Shown piece after piece: positions 42,063 through 50,806 of a DNA stretch of 64,000 nucleotides. Both the position numbers and the translations under genes were made by a program. The DNA is from an uncultured Bacteroidales bacterium (GTDB lineage Bacteria; Bacteroidota; Bacteroidia; Bacteroidales; UBA932). The notes beneath the pieces are model-generated. The model had not been told where the DNA came from and did not search any database. It saw nothing but the letters and a program-made list of their open reading frames with translations. Where the stretch lies: NCBI GenBank assembly GCA_900319405.1, contig ONOH01000001.1, positions 1-64,000 on the forward strand, in the 5' to 3' direction. Numbering within the stretch: position 1 is the first letter of the stretch; each line of letters opens with the position of its first letter.

Positions 42063-43249
42063 AAGAGAGAGAATTTGACATACAGGTAAGAAACTTGCTG
42101 CAAAACGCGCAGGAACCAGTCTCTCCCCGGGTTTGGGAAGGGATTGAGGCGGGGCTGGATAAAAAGCGCCGCGTGGTTCCCGTCCGGGTTTGGCGCGCCG
42201 CTGCTTCCGTGGCCGCTGCCGCCGCCGTAGCTGCCGTGGTGCTGCTTCGTCCTTCGGCCCCTGTCATCCAGGACCATTCTAATCCTATTATAACTATAGC
42301 GGAGGCTCCTGCGGTCCCGGTGGAAGAAACCGCCGCTGCAGTGCAGCAGGAGCCCGCGAGTGTGGAAGAGCAAATCGCCGCATCCCGTTCCGTCCGGCTG
42401 GCCCGGGCGGTCCCTGCCGTGCAGGAGCCGGATCCTGAGGCACAGGAAACTCCCGCCGCTCAAGAGGAAGTCCCCGTCGTTTCCGGGAAACCGGCGAAAA
42501 AAACGCCCGAAACGCCCATCCCTTCCAAGGGAGCGCCCGTTCAGGAAGATGTCCAGGCCCGTTTCAACCTGCTGGCCCAGGCAGAAACCAAGCCCTCCGC
42601 AGGGCAGGGGTTCTCCATCACCGTATCGGGAAACCTGCAGGATGTGTTCCGCAGCAGTGTAAAGGGTGGGGTTATGCGTCCCTATAGCGCACCTGCCGCC
42701 AATTCAGAAGAAGGAATCTACAATCAAAGTCCGGAGCTGAGCTTCAGCCTGCCTTTTTCGGCGGGTATCGGCCTCAAATACAACTTCTCCCCCCGCTGGG
42801 CCGTGGGCGTCGGCCTTCGTTACACCAACCTGAGCCGCACCTTTATCGGAGACTATGTGGGCGCCGGTTTCCGGGAAATCCAGACCGACATAGACAACCA
42901 CCAGCACTGGCTGGGCATTCCCCTCCACCTGTACTACGACATCGTGAACCGGGGCCGCTGGCGCGTGCACAGCTTCGCCGGTGCCAGTACGGAATTCCTG
43001 CTGGACAATGATTTCCTCGTCCACGGCTCCTCCAAAGACTTCCACTATCACCAGAAGGATTCGCGCCCGCAGTGGTCCGGAGACTTCGGCCTGGGCGTGG
43101 AATTCCGCATCACGCCTTCCCTGGGCATCTATCTGGACCCCAGCGTCCGCTATTTCTTCCGCACAGAACTGCAGCCGCGCTCCCTGCGCACCATCCAGCC
43201 CCTGCGCTTCGACCTCGAAGCCGGCCTCCGCTTCTCCTTCGGGGAATAA
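42059..43249 (+). CDS. Anti-sigma-like protein fused to an outer-membrane beta-barrel, 396 aa
   Basis: Residues 1-43 form a short cytoplasmic helical region (FDIQVRNLLQNAQEPVSPRVWEGIEAGL) like those of Bacteroidetes anti-sigma partners. Residues about 45-63 are a transmembrane helix rich in Ala/Val. Residues 65-190 are a long Pro/Glu/Ala linker. Residues about 200-396 read as an eight-strand-type outer-membrane barrel (PFSAGIGLKYNFSPRWAVGVGLRYTN, split; ends LRFDLEAGLRFSFGE). One chain would thus cross the inner membrane, span the periplasm and end in the outer membrane. It likely controls the sigma factor encoded 4 nt upstream. No conserved H-x3-C-x2-C zinc motif is present. Confidence 0.75.
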   Translation: MKEREFDIQVRNLLQNAQEPVSPRVWEGIEAGLDKKRRVVPVRVWRAAASVAAAAAVAAVVLLRPSAPVIQDHSNPIITIAEAPAVPVEETAAAVQQEPASVEEQIAASRSVRLARAVPAVQEPDPEAQETPAAQEEVPVVSGKPAKKTPETPIPSKGAPVQEDVQARFNLLAQAETKPSAGQGFSITVSGNLQDVFRSSVKGGVMRPYSAPAANSEEGIYNQSPELSFSLPFSAGIGLKYNFSPRWAVGVGLRYTNLSRTFIGDYVGAGFREIQTDIDNHQHWLGIPLHLYYDIVNRGRWRVHSFAGASTEFLLDNDFLVHGSSKDFHYHQKDSRPQWSGDFGLGVEFRITPSLGIYLDPSVRYFFRTELQPRSLRTIQPLRFDLEAGLRFSFGE

Positions 43250-43289
43250 TTTCCTCTTGATCCGGGGTGCTTTCTGCTGTGGGCCGCCG

Positions 43290-43796
43290 TTACCGCAGAG
43301 GTTCCAGGGCCACCGTTCCGGGGATGACGTCCTCAGGAGGGGTTCCGTGCAGGTAAATGATTCGTTGGTTGGGACTTCCACGGAACAGGAGGTCGGTGTC
43401 GCGCTGCTCCTGGATAAAGCGGCCGTCCACCAGAACATCCAGATAGGGAAGCATTTGGGACATTTTCTCGGAGGCCTGGATTTCTTCCAGGGTGAAACCG
43501 GTCCAGCACCAGATGGTCTTGCGAGTCTCTTCCTTGATGCGCCGGGCCAGTTCCGTGAAGGCGTCCACCTGGAAGAAGGGGTCTCCCCCGGAGAAGGTGA
43601 CATCCGACATTTCATCGGCCTCGATTTCCTCCAGCAGGTCTTCCACCTCCACCCATTTGCCGGCGTTGAATTCCCAGCTCTGGGGGTTGTGGCAACCCTT
43701 GCAGGCGTGCTTGCACCCCGCGCAGTAAATGGCCGTACGGAAACCCGGTCCGTCGGCCATGGTCTGGTGCAGGATGTCTAAAACCCTGATTCTCAT
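43290..43796 (-). CDS. nrdG: Anaerobic ribonucleotide reductase activating enzyme NrdG
   Basis: 168 aa radical SAM activase that makes the glycyl radical on NrdD. Cluster motif in YCAGCKHACKGCHNPQSW (C-x3-C-x2-C at residues 27, 31 and 34 approximately). SDVTFSGGDPFFQ is the SAM-binding block. ATG at 43796 overlaps the nrdD stop (ATGA). A much longer frame upstream runs inside nrdD and is not used. Confidence 0.93.
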   Translation of the reverse strand: MRIRVLDILHQTMADGPGFRTAIYCAGCKHACKGCHNPQSWEFNAGKWVEVEDLLEEIEADEMSDVTFSGGDPFFQVDAFTELARRIKEETRKTIWCWTGFTLEEIQASEKMSQMLPYLDVLVDGRFIQEQRDTDLLFRGSPNQRIIYLHGTPPEDVIPGTVALEPLR

Positions 43797-46003
43797 TCGT
43801 GTATGATGCGGTCGTGCAGCTCGGCCAGCTTGCCGGAGTTCCAGCGGTCGGTGGTGCCCACCAGGTAGCCGGTGATACGCTGCAGGGTGTCGATGTGGTG
43901 GCCGTGGCAGTGCGGGCACTCGTGGAGCTCCTTGTCGGCATTTTCGTAGCCGCAGTCCATACAGCGGTTGCGGTTGTGGTTCACCGAACCGTAGCCGATG
44001 TCGTACTTGTCCATCAGGTCCACGATGCGCATGATGGCCTCCGGATTGTGCGTGGCATCGCCGTCCATCTCCACGTAGAAGATGTGGCCGGCGTTCTCGT
44101 ACTTGTGGTACGGGCCCTCGATCCTGGCCTTGTGCTCGGGAGAGCACTTGTAGTACACGGGAACGTGGCTGGAATTGGTGTAGTAGTCCTTGTCGGTGAT
44201 GCCGGGAATGATGCCGAAAGTCTTTTTGTCCCGCTTGGTGAACTTGCCGGACAGGCCTTCCGCCGGGGTGGCCAGGAAGGTGAAGTTGTGCTGGTAACTC
44301 TCGGCGTAGCCGTTGATCTTCTGGGCCATGTGCTCGATGATGCGAAGACCCAGTTCCTGGGCCTCCTCGCTTTCGCCGTGATGTTTGCCCACCAGCGCAA
44401 TCAGGCATTCGGCCAGGCCGATGAAGCCGATGGAGAGCGTTCCCTGGTTGATGACGCTTTCGATGGAGTCGTTGTCGTCCAGCTTTTCGCTGCCCAGCCA
44501 CAGGCCGGCCATCAGCAGCGGGAACTGCTTCTTGAGGGCGGTCTTCTGGAATTCGAAACGCTCATTGAGCTGCCGGGCCGAGATGTCCAGCGCCCAGTCC
44601 AGCTTCTGGAAGAAGAGTTTCAGGCGCTTGTCTTTCTCGGGGGCCTCGTTCATGGCCTCGATGGCCAGCTTTACGATGTTGATGGTGGTGAAGCTCAGGT
44701 TGCCGCGGCCGATGGAGGTCTTCGGGCCGAACTTATTGCCATAGACGCGGGTGCGGCAGCCCATCGTGGCCACCTCGTGCACGTAGCGCTTGGGGTCGTC
44801 GGCCTTCCAGGCATCGTCCTGGTTGTAGCTGGCGTCCAGGTTCAGGAAGTTGGGGAAGAAGCGGCGGGCGCTCACCTTGCAGGCGAATTTGTAGAGGTCG
44901 TAGTTGGGGTCTTCGGGGAGATAGCTCACGCCGCGCTTTTTCTTCCAGATCTGGATGGGGAAGATGGCGGTGGAACCGTTGCCCACCCCTTCGTAGGTGG
45001 TGTTGAGGATTTCGCGGATGACGCAGCGCCCCTCGGCCGATGTGTCCGTTCCGTAGTTGATGGACGAGAAGACCACCTGGTTGCCGCCGCGGCTGTGGAT
45101 GGTGTTCATATTGTGCACGAAAGCCTCCATCGCCTGGTGTACGCGGCCCACCGTCTGGTTGATGGCGTGCTGACGGGCGCGCTCCTTGCCCTGCAGGCCG
45201 GTAAGGTCCCGCTTGATGAAATCGTCAATCGGGTCGGTCTTGAGGTCGCTGTAGTCGGCATTGGCCATTTCGCCCGCCTTGTCCACTTCCTCTTCGTAGG
45301 TTTTGCGCACGAAGGGGGCCAGGTAGAAGTCGAAGGCGGGGATGGCCTGACCGCCGTGCATTTCGTTCTGGACGGTTTCCATCGAGATGCAGGCCAGGAC
45401 CGACGCCGTTTCGATCCGCTTGGCGGGGCGGGATTCTCCGTGGCCGGCCTTCAGGCCGTGCTCCAGGATCAAATCCAGCGGATGCTGGATGCAGGTGAGG
45501 GATTTGGTGGGATAGTAGTCCTTGTCGTGGATGTGGATGTAGTTGCCCTTCACCGCCTCGCGCACGGGGTCGCTCAGCAGGCACTCGTCCACATAGCTCT
45601 TGGTGGCCTCGGAGGCGAACTTCATCATCATGCCGGCGGGGGTGTCGGCGTTCATGTTGGCGTTTTCGCGGGTGATGTCGTTGGCCTGGGCCTGGATGAT
45701 GGTTTCGAAAATCTCGTTGCTCTTGGCCTTGCGGGCGATGGTGCGCCGGTTACGATAGCGGATATACTCTTTGGCTACTTCCTGGCGGGGGCTGTTCATC
45801 AGGTGGTTCTCCACCACATCCTGGATTTCCTCCACCGTCATTTCTTCCTTGTCCAATTGGGAGATCGAATGGGCAATCTGAGCGGCCAGTACAATGTCTT
45901 CTCCGTTTTCAGTCACATCCATCGCTTTGAGGATGGCGGCCACAATCTTCTGGTTGTTGAATTCGACGCGGCGGCCGTCGCGTTTTAGTACACGTTTTAC
46001 CAT
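43793..46003 (-). CDS. nrdD: Anaerobic ribonucleoside-triphosphate reductase NrdD
   Basis: 736 aa class III reductase, converting NTPs to dNTPs without oxygen. The ATP-cone is at the N-terminus (VKRVLKRDGRRVEFNNQKIV). The zinc site CMDCGYENADKELHECPHC lies near 680-698. The glycyl-radical segment RITGYLVGTTDRWNSGK lies at about 707-723, with the usual RxxGY pattern. The finger-loop and substrate region (ASVLACISMETVQNEMHGGQ) is present. Co-transcribed with nrdG; strict or frequent anaerobic life is implied, consistent with the anaerobic sulfatase maturase in the window. Confidence 0.95.
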   Translation of the reverse strand: MVKRVLKRDGRRVEFNNQKIVAAILKAMDVTENGEDIVLAAQIAHSISQLDKEEMTVEEIQDVVENHLMNSPRQEVAKEYIRYRNRRTIARKAKSNEIFETIIQAQANDITRENANMNADTPAGMMMKFASEATKSYVDECLLSDPVREAVKGNYIHIHDKDYYPTKSLTCIQHPLDLILEHGLKAGHGESRPAKRIETASVLACISMETVQNEMHGGQAIPAFDFYLAPFVRKTYEEEVDKAGEMANADYSDLKTDPIDDFIKRDLTGLQGKERARQHAINQTVGRVHQAMEAFVHNMNTIHSRGGNQVVFSSINYGTDTSAEGRCVIREILNTTYEGVGNGSTAIFPIQIWKKKRGVSYLPEDPNYDLYKFACKVSARRFFPNFLNLDASYNQDDAWKADDPKRYVHEVATMGCRTRVYGNKFGPKTSIGRGNLSFTTINIVKLAIEAMNEAPEKDKRLKLFFQKLDWALDISARQLNERFEFQKTALKKQFPLLMAGLWLGSEKLDDNDSIESVINQGTLSIGFIGLAECLIALVGKHHGESEEAQELGLRIIEHMAQKINGYAESYQHNFTFLATPAEGLSGKFTKRDKKTFGIIPGITDKDYYTNSSHVPVYYKCSPEHKARIEGPYHKYENAGHIFYVEMDGDATHNPEAIMRIVDLMDKYDIGYGSVNHNRNRCMDCGYENADKELHECPHCHGHHIDTLQRITGYLVGTTDRWNSGKLAELHDRIIHE

Positions 46004-46053
46004 ATGGTTAGTTTCTTATGTTTGCGGGTTGGGTTTTGCCGGAGGCGTGAGAA

Positions 46054-46061
46054 CAAAGGTA
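46054..46061 (-). promoter_or_regulatory. Candidate -7 box (TACCTTTG) of nrdD-nrdG
   Basis: CAAAGGTA on plus reads TACCTTTG on minus, about 50 nt upstream of the nrdD ATG. Confidence 0.5.
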
Positions 46062-46116
46062 GTTTTTCTGTTTCTACTTTCCCACTGTTTTGGCAGAAAA
46101 AGTTATCAACAATTAT

Positions 46117-46156
46117 GGCTTCTGCTTGTTAATTCATTGATTAACAGACAGAAGCC
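46117..46156. repeat. 17-bp inverted repeat between the transferase gene and nrdD
   Basis: GGCTTCTGCTTGTTAAT (46117-46133) pairs with 46140-46156 at 15 of 17 positions, 6-nt loop. It could be the terminator of the phosphopantetheinyl transferase gene or an operator 55-95 nt upstream of the nrdD -7 box. No T-run follows directly on either strand. Confidence 0.5.
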
Positions 46157-46229
46157 AAGAATTTTAATTTAGAATTACTCTAAAATATAACTATCTTGTT
46201 TCTTTTGGGGAAGAGTTTTCAACAGGGGG

Positions 46230-46868
46230 CTAATCTCCCACCACCCAGACCATCACGTGGCGCTCAAATGTCATGTATTCCAGGTCGAATTCCTCCTCGT
46301 CGCCGTTCTTGTCAATAAAGGTAGCTTCCAGCTCCCCTTCTCCGCGGGGACGGAAACGCTCCACCTCGATTTGCTCGGCAAAGTCCACGTTGTAGCGGCT
46401 GAGGAGTTTGAAGATGGCTTCCTTCGCGCACCAGTAGATGGCCAGTTGCTCGTTTCTCTTCTCGTCCTCCAGGTCCTCGATCTCATCCTCGCTGAGGGCC
46501 TTTTTCTCCACGGCGGAGAAATCCCGGTCCAGGGACTCGATATCGATGCCGCAGTCGTCGTCCTCATGCAGGATGACGGCCACGAAATTGTCCGTATGGG
46601 TGATGGAGATGTTCATTGCGTTGTTCTCCAGATAGGGCTTTCCGTTGTCGTGGTGGCTCAGATACACCTTTTCGTCGAAAAGGCTGTTCAGGAGCGCGCG
46701 GACGGCAAGCCGCTGCTTGCGAAGGGATTCGCTGCCGATGAACGAGATTTCCTCCATCTCGTCCGAAGGGGTGGCGCTGAGCCGCGTCAGTTCTTCTTCC
46801 GTTTCCGTAACCTGCCACACGCCGATGGTGGCTTCATTTTCCAGTTTTTTCTTTAAATACAGTCCCAT
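46230..46868 (-). CDS. 4'-phosphopantetheinyl transferase (Sfp type)
   Basis: 212 aa. Transfers the phosphopantetheine arm of CoA onto acyl- or peptidyl-carrier proteins in the cytoplasm. Family motifs in order: GKPYLENNAMNISITHTDNFVAVIL (split, about 81-105), CGIDIESLDRD with the Mg-binding Asp/Glu (near 110-120), and YWCAKEAIFKLLSRY (W-x-x-KE-A, near 145-159). Whether it serves fatty-acid synthesis or a secondary pathway is not shown by neighbours (nrdD and mdh). A -7 box at 47041-47048 on the minus strand gives a leader of about 170 nt that holds a hairpin. Confidence 0.88.
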   Translation of the reverse strand: MGLYLKKKLENEATIGVWQVTETEEELTRLSATPSDEMEEISFIGSESLRKQRLAVRALLNSLFDEKVYLSHHDNGKPYLENNAMNISITHTDNFVAVILHEDDDCGIDIESLDRDFSAVEKKALSEDEIEDLEDEKRNEQLAIYWCAKEAIFKLLSRYNVDFAEQIEVERFRPRGEGELEATFIDKNGDEEEFDLEYMTFERHVMVWVVGD

Positions 46869-46901
46869 TACAAGGTTTTTTCAACGACAAAACACAAGCC
46901 G

Positions 46902-46929
46902 CCCGGATGCAATGCTGCACCGGGTTTTT
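46902..46929. terminator. Orphan hairpin followed by a T-run (plus strand)
   Basis: CCCGG(A)TGCA-ATGC-TGCACCGGG (46902-46924) then TTTTT. No plus-strand gene precedes it, so it would end antisense or small-RNA transcription; on the minus strand it lies in the transferase leader. Confidence 0.45.
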
Positions 46930-47040
46930 CCAAAAAATCTAGTTAAAGCGCGACAGAGGGTCGTCTGAACCGACGCCCGTTACTGAGTTGGATTTGACTG
47001 GACTGGGAGGCTCCATTTTAATCGTTACAAAATATCGGCA

Positions 47041-47048
47041 CAAAGATA
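47041..47048 (-). promoter_or_regulatory. Candidate -7 box (TATCTTTG) of the transferase gene
   Basis: CAAAGATA on plus; perfect TAnnTTTG on minus, about 170 nt upstream of the 46868 start. Confidence 0.45.
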
Positions 47049-47080
47049 ATGGATTTTTCGCAAACGACAATAAAAATTCG

Positions 47081-47088
47081 TATCTTTG
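47081..47088 (+). promoter_or_regulatory. -7 box (TATCTTTG) of mdh
   Basis: Perfect TAnnTTTG, 43 nt upstream of the mdh ATG at 47132 (16 nt from the alternative ATG at 47105). Confidence 0.6.
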
Positions 47089-47131
47089 CAATCCGGTTAG
47101 CAGAATGTATTCTTTAAACCTTTTAGATATT

Positions 47132-48118
47132 ATGAATTTCCTTACTGATGAAAAGCTCCTGATCGTGGGTGCCGCCGGTATGATCGGCTCCAACATGGTC
47201 CAGACCGCCTGCATGCTCGGCCTTACTCCCAACATCTGCCTGTACGACATCTTCGAGCCCGGCCTCAAGGGTGTCCTTGCGGAGATGGACCATTGCGCCT
47301 TCCCGGGCGTGAACCTCACCGCTACCATCGACCCGGCCGTCGCCTTCAAGGATGCCAAGTACATCATCTCTTCCGGCGGAGCCCCCCGCAAAGACGGAAT
47401 GACCCGTGAGGACCTCCTGAAGGGCAACTGCCAGATTGCCGCCGAATTCGGAGACAACATCAAGAAGTACTGCCCGGATGCCAAGTTCGTCGTGGTCATC
47501 TTCAATCCGGCCGATGTCACCGCCCTCACCGCCCTCATCCACTCCGGCCTCAAGCCTTCCCAGCTCACTTCGCTGGCGGCCCTGGACAGCACCCGTCTGC
47601 AGGAAGCCCTGGCCCAGGAGTTCGGCGTACAGCAGTGCAAGGTCACCGGCGCCCACACCTATGGCGGCCACGGTGAGGCCATGGCTGTTTTCGCTTCCCA
47701 GGTGAAAGTGGACGGAAAGCCCCTTGCCGAAATGGGCCTGAGCGAAGAGCGTTTCGCCCAGATCAAGCACAACACCATCCAGGGTGGTTCCAACATCATC
47801 AAGCTCCGTGGCCGCAGCTCCTTCCAGAGCCCTGCCTACCAGGCCGTGAAAATGATCGAAGCCGCCATGGGCGGGGAAGTCTTCACCTGGCCTGCAGGCA
47901 CTTACGTGAACGAAGGCAAGTACCGCAGCGTGATGATGGCCATGCCCACCACCATCGACGCCACCGGCTGCCATTTCACCGAGCCCAAGGGCACGGCCGA
48001 GGAAATTGCCGCGCTGGACGCTTCCTACGAGCACCTCTGCAAGATGAGGGACGAGATTATCGGTCTGGGCATCGTTCCCGCCACGGCCGAATGGTCCAAG
48101 GAAAACCCCAACCTGTAG
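47132..48118 (+). CDS. mdh: Malate dehydrogenase
   Basis: 328 aa NAD-dependent lactate/malate dehydrogenase of the Bacteroidales type. Nucleotide-binding loop LLIVGAAGMIGSNMVQTACML (split, about 9-29). Substrate and catalytic blocks GGAPRKDGMTREDLLKGN (about 85-102) with the Arg pair, VVIFNPADVTALT, and GAHTYGGHGEAMAVFAS with the proton-relay His. It reduces oxaloacetate in the reductive branch that feeds fumarate respiration. ATG at 47132 starts right at the Rossmann strand; ATG at 47105 would add nine residues. Followed by a strong terminator. Confidence 0.9.
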   Translation: MNFLTDEKLLIVGAAGMIGSNMVQTACMLGLTPNICLYDIFEPGLKGVLAEMDHCAFPGVNLTATIDPAVAFKDAKYIISSGGAPRKDGMTREDLLKGNCQIAAEFGDNIKKYCPDAKFVVVIFNPADVTALTALIHSGLKPSQLTSLAALDSTRLQEALAQEFGVQQCKVTGAHTYGGHGEAMAVFASQVKVDGKPLAEMGLSEERFAQIKHNTIQGGSNIIKLRGRSSFQSPAYQAVKMIEAAMGGEVFTWPAGTYVNEGKYRSVMMAMPTTIDATGCHFTEPKGTAEEIAALDASYEHLCKMRDEIIGLGIVPATAEWSKENPNL

Positions 48119-48136
48119 TTTTCCGCTGCACTTCAG

Positions 48137-48168
48137 AGAAGATGGCCTCCCCGGCCATCTTCTTTTTT
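48137..48168 (+). terminator. Intrinsic terminator of mdh
   Basis: AGAAGATGGCC (48137-48147) and GGCCATCTTCT (48153-48163), perfect 11-bp stem, 5-nt loop, followed by TTTTT. Confidence 0.92.
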
Positions 48169-48182
48169 GTAAATAAAATCCG

Positions 48183-48190
48183 TATCTTTG
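48183..48190 (+). promoter_or_regulatory. -7 box (TATCTTTG) of the O-acetylation operon
   Basis: It ends 7 nt before the ATG at 48198; near-leaderless mRNA expected. Confidence 0.6.
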
Positions 48191-48197
48191 CGCTTCC

Positions 48198-49619
48198 ATG
48201 AAAGCAAGACAGGTACTCCTTTTTCTCTTTGGCGTTTTTGCGATGCTGGGTTTGCTGTGGCTGGTAACCCCGGCCGATGGCGTGAACCTGGGGCCGATGA
48301 ACCTCCGTTTCGCCTCCCTTGAGCGGATGGCCCGCGAGGCTGGAGAGAAGAAAGTGGACGTGGATTCGGTGCTGAATGCCGTGGAATCCCGTTTCCGGAT
48401 GGAGGAAGACACCCTCAGTTATTACCGTAAGTTCTTTTACGAGAACCCGGACCGCATCTATCTTCCCGGGGACAATTACCGCTTTTTCGATCCCCTTTTC
48501 CGGGAGATGGAGGGCAGCCGGGACAGAACGGTGCGCATCGTTCATTACGGAGACTCCCAGATAGAGCTGGACCGCATTTCACAGGACCTTCGGCAATCCC
48601 TGCAGGAGCGCTTCGGCGGCAGCGGAACGGGCCTTTTCCCGGCGCTGTCCAACGTCCCTTCGGCCAGCATCCATAAGTCGGCCTCCGGAGGTTTTGTGCA
48701 CTATACGATGTACGGAGACTCCACCACCCAGCGGGCCGGGCACAACCGTTATGGCATTATGGCCCAAGTGGTTAAACTTTCCGGTGGCGGCGCAGTGAGC
48801 CTCCGGGGCTCCCGGAACAAACTGGCCCGCGAGGGGGTGAAAACCTTCCGGACCGTGTCGGTCCTCTACGGGCGCGGAGAGCATTTCGAGGTGAAGGCTG
48901 TCTCGGACACCATCAAGCCCGTGCCGCTGGTGGAAAGCCGCGAAAACGCCACCCTCGTCAGCTGGGACTTCGGCCGTCCGGTACAGAAGGCCAGCCTCAG
49001 TTTCAAGGGAAATGCCGAGATTTACGCCATCGGGGCCGACGGTGACGGTGGTGTAGCGGTGGACAACGTCCCGCTGAGGGGCTGCTCCGGCACCATTTTC
49101 TCCCGCATTTCCAAGCCGCTGATGGAAGACAGCTTCGCCCTCACGGACACGCGTCTCATTATCCTGCAGTTCGGCGGAAATATGATGCCGATGGTGTACA
49201 ACACCAAAAATATCGAGCAGTACCAGGAACAGATTCGGAAGCAGCTGGAGTATTTCCATGAGACGGCCCCCGAGGCCAGGATCCTTTTCATCGGCCCGTC
49301 CGATATGGGCAAGAGCGTGGGCGGCCGCATTGTCACCTGGCCCCGCCTGCCGGAACTGGTGGACTCTCTGAAAGCCACCGTCCTTCGAAACGATGCCGCC
49401 TACTGGGACCTGTTCCGGATGATGGGCGGGGAGAACTCGATGTCCCAGTGGGTGAAGCATAAGCCGGCCCTCGCCGGACCGGACTACATCCACTTCACCC
49501 CGGCCGGCGCCCAGCGGGTGGGAGAGGCCCTGTCCCGTTCCTTCCTCACGTATCACGATTTTTACCGGCTGCGGAAAAACCTTCCGGAAAGCCGGGTGCA
49601 AAAAGCGATGCAGCCATGA
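48198..49619 (+). CDS. SGNH/GDSL-type esterase or O-acetyltransferase, membrane-anchored, 473 aa
   Basis: The N-terminal hydrophobic segment (VLLFLFGVFAMLGLLWLV, residues 6-23) acts as signal anchor. The SGNH block I is RIVHYGDSQIELD with nucleophile Ser120. Gly/Asn blocks follow (LQFGGNMMPM; ILFIGPSDMG), and the terminal D-x-x-H is in GPDYIHFTPAGAQR near residue 437. Such proteins act in the periplasm in polysaccharide or peptidoglycan O-acetylation (AlgJ/AlgX or PatB roles). It heads a three-gene operon with another SGNH protein and an MBOAT acyltransferase, each overlapping the next by 4 nt, strongly suggesting envelope O-acetylation rather than lipid hydrolysis. Confidence 0.82.
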   Translation: MKARQVLLFLFGVFAMLGLLWLVTPADGVNLGPMNLRFASLERMAREAGEKKVDVDSVLNAVESRFRMEEDTLSYYRKFFYENPDRIYLPGDNYRFFDPLFREMEGSRDRTVRIVHYGDSQIELDRISQDLRQSLQERFGGSGTGLFPALSNVPSASIHKSASGGFVHYTMYGDSTTQRAGHNRYGIMAQVVKLSGGGAVSLRGSRNKLAREGVKTFRTVSVLYGRGEHFEVKAVSDTIKPVPLVESRENATLVSWDFGRPVQKASLSFKGNAEIYAIGADGDGGVAVDNVPLRGCSGTIFSRISKPLMEDSFALTDTRLIILQFGGNMMPMVYNTKNIEQYQEQIRKQLEYFHETAPEARILFIGPSDMGKSVGGRIVTWPRLPELVDSLKATVLRNDAAYWDLFRMMGGENSMSQWVKHKPALAGPDYIHFTPAGAQRVGEALSRSFLTYHDFYRLRKNLPESRVQKAMQP

Positions 49620-50806
49620 GAAAAGCGGCCCTCAGCTTTCTTCTGCTGCTTGCGCTGCTGCCGGCCGGTGCCCGCAGGCAGCCCCGCTATCCCTTTGTCC
49701 GCACAGACCTCAACTACCTTCAGATGCCCGGCGGAAGCGCACCTGAGTTCGACCATTTCTGCCGTAAACTGGACACGCTTCTTCTCACGGGAGGGGGAGA
49801 CGTCCGTATCCTTCACCTGGGCGGCTCGCATGTGCAGGGCGGCACCCTGACCGACCGGCTGCGCCGCCGTTTCCTGAGCCTCCGTTACGGCATCGCAGGT
49901 GGCCGGGGCCTGGTTTTCCCCTATTCGGCCGCCCATACCAACACCCCTGTGAGTTACAACAGTTCCTATACCGGAAACTGGGAAAGCGTGAACTGCCTAA
50001 AGCCCGGAGATGAGGCGCTGGGCCTTACCGGGATGGCGGTGACGGCGCGGGACTCGTCGGCCCGGGTCATCATCGACCTGGCGCCTCGGGAAAGGCAGCT
50101 GCTCCAGCAGCGCTACAGCTTCAACCGGGTGGATGTACTGGGCAGCGGGACGATGGAGCCGGTCCTCCTCCTCAACGGGCGCGACACCCTTCGCGGGGTT
50201 GGGACGGCCGGAATAAGGCACTTCGACCTGCCGTACTACACCGACTGGATCCAACTGGCCTTCACGGGAAAAGGGTCTTTTTCCCTTCGCGGATTGTATC
50301 TGGACAAGCCCGGCGGCGGTTTTTCGCTCAGCGAAGCCGGGGTGAACGGCGCCTCTACGGGCTCCTGGCTCAAGTGCAGCCTCTGGGAGCAGGAACTGCA
50401 CCGCGTCATGCCCGACATGGTCATCTTCTCGATAGGCATCAATGACATCCAGGGGGCCGATTTCGACGTCCGCCGCTTCAAGGCCAACTACCGCGAACTG
50501 ATCCGGCGCGTACGCAGGGTGAACCCCCGCTGCGCCATCCTTTTCAGCGGCATCAACGACAGCTGGCGCCGCCGGGAGAAAAACCCCCACACGGAGGATG
50601 CAGAGGCCGCTTTCCGGGACCTGGCCAGGGAATTCCATTCCGTTTTCTGGGACTGGTTCGCGGTGATGGGGGGTGCCGGGTCCATGGCCCAATGGGAAAG
50701 CGCCGGGCTCTCCCAGGCCGATAAGATTCACTTCACCCCCAACGGCTACCGCCTGGTGGGAGACCTCCTTTTCGAAGCCATTATGGAAACCTGCTACCGC
50801 CGATGA
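49616..50806 (+). CDS. Second SGNH-type esterase/acetyltransferase, 396 aa
   Basis: Signal peptide (ALSFLLLLALLPAGA). Block I reads RILHLGGSHVQGG: Gly-Gly-Ser in place of GDS, nucleophile Ser71. Block III is VIFSIGINDIQGAD and the C-terminal D-x-x-H is ADKIHFTPNGYRLVGD. Middle gene of the operon, overlapping the first SGNH gene and the MBOAT gene by 4 nt each. The two SGNH paralogues differ in block I, so one may transfer acetyl groups and the other bind or remove them. The target polymer is unknown. Confidence 0.8.
   Translation: MRKAALSFLLLLALLPAGARRQPRYPFVRTDLNYLQMPGGSAPEFDHFCRKLDTLLLTGGGDVRILHLGGSHVQGGTLTDRLRRRFLSLRYGIAGGRGLVFPYSAAHTNTPVSYNSSYTGNWESVNCLKPGDEALGLTGMAVTARDSSARVIIDLAPRERQLLQQRYSFNRVDVLGSGTMEPVLLLNGRDTLRGVGTAGIRHFDLPYYTDWIQLAFTGKGSFSLRGLYLDKPGGGFSLSEAGVNGASTGSWLKCSLWEQELHRVMPDMVIFSIGINDIQGADFDVRRFKANYRELIRRVRRVNPRCAILFSGINDSWRRREKNPHTEDAEAAFRDLAREFHSVFWDWFAVMGGAGSMAQWESAGLSQADKIHFTPNGYRLVGDLLFEAIMETCYRR

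Noticed and set aside
46103..46111. DnaA box / chromosomal origin
   Set aside because: A single TTATCAACA match without a cluster, AT-rich unwinding element or dnaA/dnaN neighbours.
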